The notes below the pieces were generated by a model. The model did not search any database. It was not told the DNA's origin and worked only from the letters and a program-made list of their open reading frames with translations. The translations under genes were made by a program, and so were the position numbers. Source: Bacteroidales bacterium UBA4459 (lineage in GTDB: Bacteria > Bacteroidota > Bacteroidia > Bacteroidales > F082). From it: 8,069 bases of DNA. Location: assembly GCA_002389465.1 (NCBI GenBank), contig DGOT01000272.1, positions 1 through 8,069 on the forward strand, in the 5' to 3' direction. This document shows positions 6,271 to 8,069 of this stretch, in pieces (the stretch's first letter is position 1; each line of letters opens with the position of its first letter).

Positions 6271-8069
6271 ATGAAAACATCAAAAAGCTATTTCAAAATA
6301 ATTTTATTTCTGGCATTCTTGGTACAGGCTTCCACCTTCTTCGGACAGGACAAATTTCTCACCCTGAAAGACATTACCTATCAGAATCCGGCCATTTTTC
6401 CGACACGTATGCACCAGCTCCAGTGGGTCGGCGAAACCGATAGTTACGTATATGCTAAAGAAAATGCCATCTATAAAGTAACAGCCAAAAGGGGAACAGA
6501 AACCCTGCTGTTCGACCTCGATATGCTGAACAAAGGAATGTACAGCAATGGTTATGACTCGCTCAGGCGGCTGCCTGTGGTTACGTTCAACCACGACAAA
6601 TCATGCTGGTTTACGTCAGGAAACATCTATTATGCTTATGATTTTAATTCATTCGAACTGAAAAAAATAAACACCCTGCCCGATACGGCTGAGAACATCG
6701 AGTATCACCAACAGACCGGTTTCGCCGCGTTTACCATTAAAAATAATCTGTATTACGCCATCAACGGGCAGGTAAAACAGATCACTTTTGATGAAGACCC
6801 CGGAATAGCCAATGGCCAAACAGTGCACCGCAACGAATTTGGTATCAGCAAAGGAATTTTCTGGTCGCCGGCCGGAAACAAAATCGCTTTCTACCGGAAA
6901 GACGAATCTATGGTGGCCGATTACCCACTGGTAAACATCAACACCCGCATCGCCACCGTGGAAAACACCAAATACCCGATGGCGGGTGAGAAAAGTGAAG
7001 AAGTTACGCTCGGTGTTTTTGACCTGGCATCCGGCAACACCGTTTTTATGAATACCGGAGAACCCAGGGAGCAATACCTCACATCGGTAAGCTGGGGGCC
7101 CGATGGCAAATACATTTATATTGCCTTGCTAAACCGCGACCAGAATCATCTGAAACTTACCCAGTATGATGCTGCCACCGGGAATTTTGTAAAAACCCTG
7201 TTCGAAGAAAGCAGCCCCAAATATGTAGAACCGGAACACCCGCTTTATTTCCTTCCGGGGCAAAAAGACCAGTTTATCTGGTTCAGCGAGAAAGACGGAT
7301 ACGATCATCTGTATCTTTACAACACCGATGGCGACCAGATCAAGCAACTTACAAAAGGCGAATGGGTTGTAACGGGCTTTATAGGATTCTACGGAGATCA
7401 AACCATATATTTCAGTGCCACAGCCGATGGCCCGTTGCAAAAGAATATTTATTCCTACAACCTGAAAAAAGAGACGATGACACGCATCAGCCCTGACCAC
7501 GGAACACATGGCGCCAGAATCAGTTCGGACGGAAAATATATCCTAGACTATTACAGCAGCACCGATGTAACCCGGGAATATAAGTTGTTTAACAACAAAG
7601 GAAAAACGATACGCGTTCTGCAGCAAGATGCCAATTCGCTGGCAGATTACAAAATGGGCGACATGTCGATTTTTACTTTAAAGGCTGAAGACGGCACTGA
7701 CCTCTATTGCCGGCTGATCAAACCAGTTGATTTCGACAACACAAAAAAATATCCGGTTATCGTTTATGTGTATGGGGGTCCTCATGCCCAACTCATCACC
7801 GACTCATGGCTGGGTGGAGCACGGCTATTCCTGTACTACCTGGCACAGAAAGGCTATGTGGTGTTCACGCTCGACAACCGCGGGTCAGCCAACAGGGGGC
7901 GCGACTTTGAACAAACCATTTTCCGGAACTGTGGAACAGCCGAGATAACCGACCAGATGACGGGTATGGATTACCTGAAGACTCTGCCATACGTGGATGC
8001 TGACCGTATCGGCGTAGACGGCTGGAGCTACGGCGGTTTTATGACTGTTTCGATGATGTTGAGAGAACC
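6271..8069 (+). CDS. Exported S9B-family serine peptidase (DPP IV/prolyl tripeptidyl peptidase-like), 3' end outside window
   Basis: Predicted exported enzyme that removes short N-terminal peptides, probably after proline, from oligopeptides. My translation from ATG 6271 is open to the window edge (599 codons plus two bases); family members run about 700-740 aa. Residues 1-26 form a signal peptide (MKTSKSYFK, hydrophobic core, FFGQD). A DPP IV N-terminal beta-propeller follows (about 40-470), with WSPAGNKIAFYRKDES at 199-214, YPMAGEKSEEV at 235-245 and WGPDGKYIYIA at 275-285. The alpha/beta-hydrolase domain begins near 475. YVYGGPHAQ (499-507) supplies Tyr501 as the likely oxyanion tyrosine, DNRGS is at 535-539, and GWSYGG (584-589) carries nucleophile Ser586. 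The catalytic Asp and His should lie past the edge. The propeller motif that binds the substrate N-terminus reads VHRNEFG (185-191) rather than the Glu-Glu form of true DPP IV, so exact specificity is open. It begins 28 bp after the unknown exported protein, with an A-rich leader. Confidence 0.93.
   Translation, partial: MKTSKSYFKIILFLAFLVQASTFFGQDKFLTLKDITYQNPAIFPTRMHQLQWVGETDSYVYAKENAIYKVTAKRGTETLLFDLDMLNKGMYSNGYDSLRRLPVVTFNHDKSCWFTSGNIYYAYDFNSFELKKINTLPDTAENIEYHQQTGFAAFTIKNNLYYAINGQVKQITFDEDPGIANGQTVHRNEFGISKGIFWSPAGNKIAFYRKDESMVADYPLVNINTRIATVENTKYPMAGEKSEEVTLGVFDLASGNTVFMNTGEPREQYLTSVSWGPDGKYIYIALLNRDQNHLKLTQYDAATGNFVKTLFEESSPKYVEPEHPLYFLPGQKDQFIWFSEKDGYDHLYLYNTDGDQIKQLTKGEWVVTGFIGFYGDQTIYFSATADGPLQKNIYSYNLKKETMTRISPDHGTHGARISSDGKYILDYYSSTDVTREYKLFNNKGKTIRVLQQDANSLADYKMGDMSIFTLKAEDGTDLYCRLIKPVDFDNTKKYPVIVYVYGGPHAQLITDSWLGGARLFLYYLAQKGYVVFTLDNRGSANRGRDFEQTIFRNCGTAEITDQMTGMDYLKTLPYVDADRIGVDGWSYGGFMTVSMMLRE

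Noticed and set aside
7727..7948. 73-codon + strand open frame inside the peptidase gene
   Set aside because: It is out of frame with the peptidase and overlaps its conserved VYGGPHAQ to DNRGS region.

Overview
The window reads as chromosomal DNA of a Bacteroidetes/Bacteroidota bacterium, most likely a non-model Bacteroidia-type lineage; that placement is inferred. Supporting signs are a bacterial group II-type geranylgeranylglyceryl phosphate synthase, an S9 peptidase of the type common in this phylum, two sequences matching the Bacteroidetes -7 promoter consensus TAnnTTTG, A-rich leaders without clear Shine-Dalgarno sites, and exported proteins whose signal region ends in a Gln-Asp pair. 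All five genes lie on the + strand. No tRNA, rRNA, CRISPR array, insertion sequence, phage gene or defence gene is visible.

Positions 45-4823 form a one-carbon/methionine block. Complete cobalamin-dependent methionine synthase (metH) is followed by a 177-bp spacer and complete methylenetetrahydrofolate reductase (metF). MetF makes 5-methyltetrahydrofolate and MetH uses it to methylate homocysteine. The spacer (3687-3863) holds two unrelated palindromic structures: a compact GC-rich double hairpin resembling dispersed REP-like elements, and an AT-rich 9-bp inverted repeat just before metF. No Bacteroidetes-type promoter is evident in it.

Positions 4869-5623 hold a near-consensus -7 element and the gene for a GGGP synthase-family enzyme, which makes an archaeal-type prenyl-glycerol-phosphate ether. 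Its start is best placed at ATG 4892, because the upstream TTG at 4874 lies inside the -7 element.

Positions 5637-8069 hold a small exported protein of unknown function, then 28 bp later the first 599 codons of an exported S9B (DPP IV/prolyl tripeptidyl peptidase-like) serine peptidase, cut by the window end. The tight spacing from the synthase onward (13 and 28 bp) suggests co-transcription, although a second TAnnTTTG match lies in the 13-bp gap.

Most of the window is ordinary housekeeping sequence. The points most worth following up are the REP-like double hairpin, the bacterial GGGP synthase and its start/promoter arrangement, the altered N-terminus-binding motif of the S9 peptidase, and the uncharacterised exported protein between them. 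I see no evidence of a previously undescribed multi-gene system.
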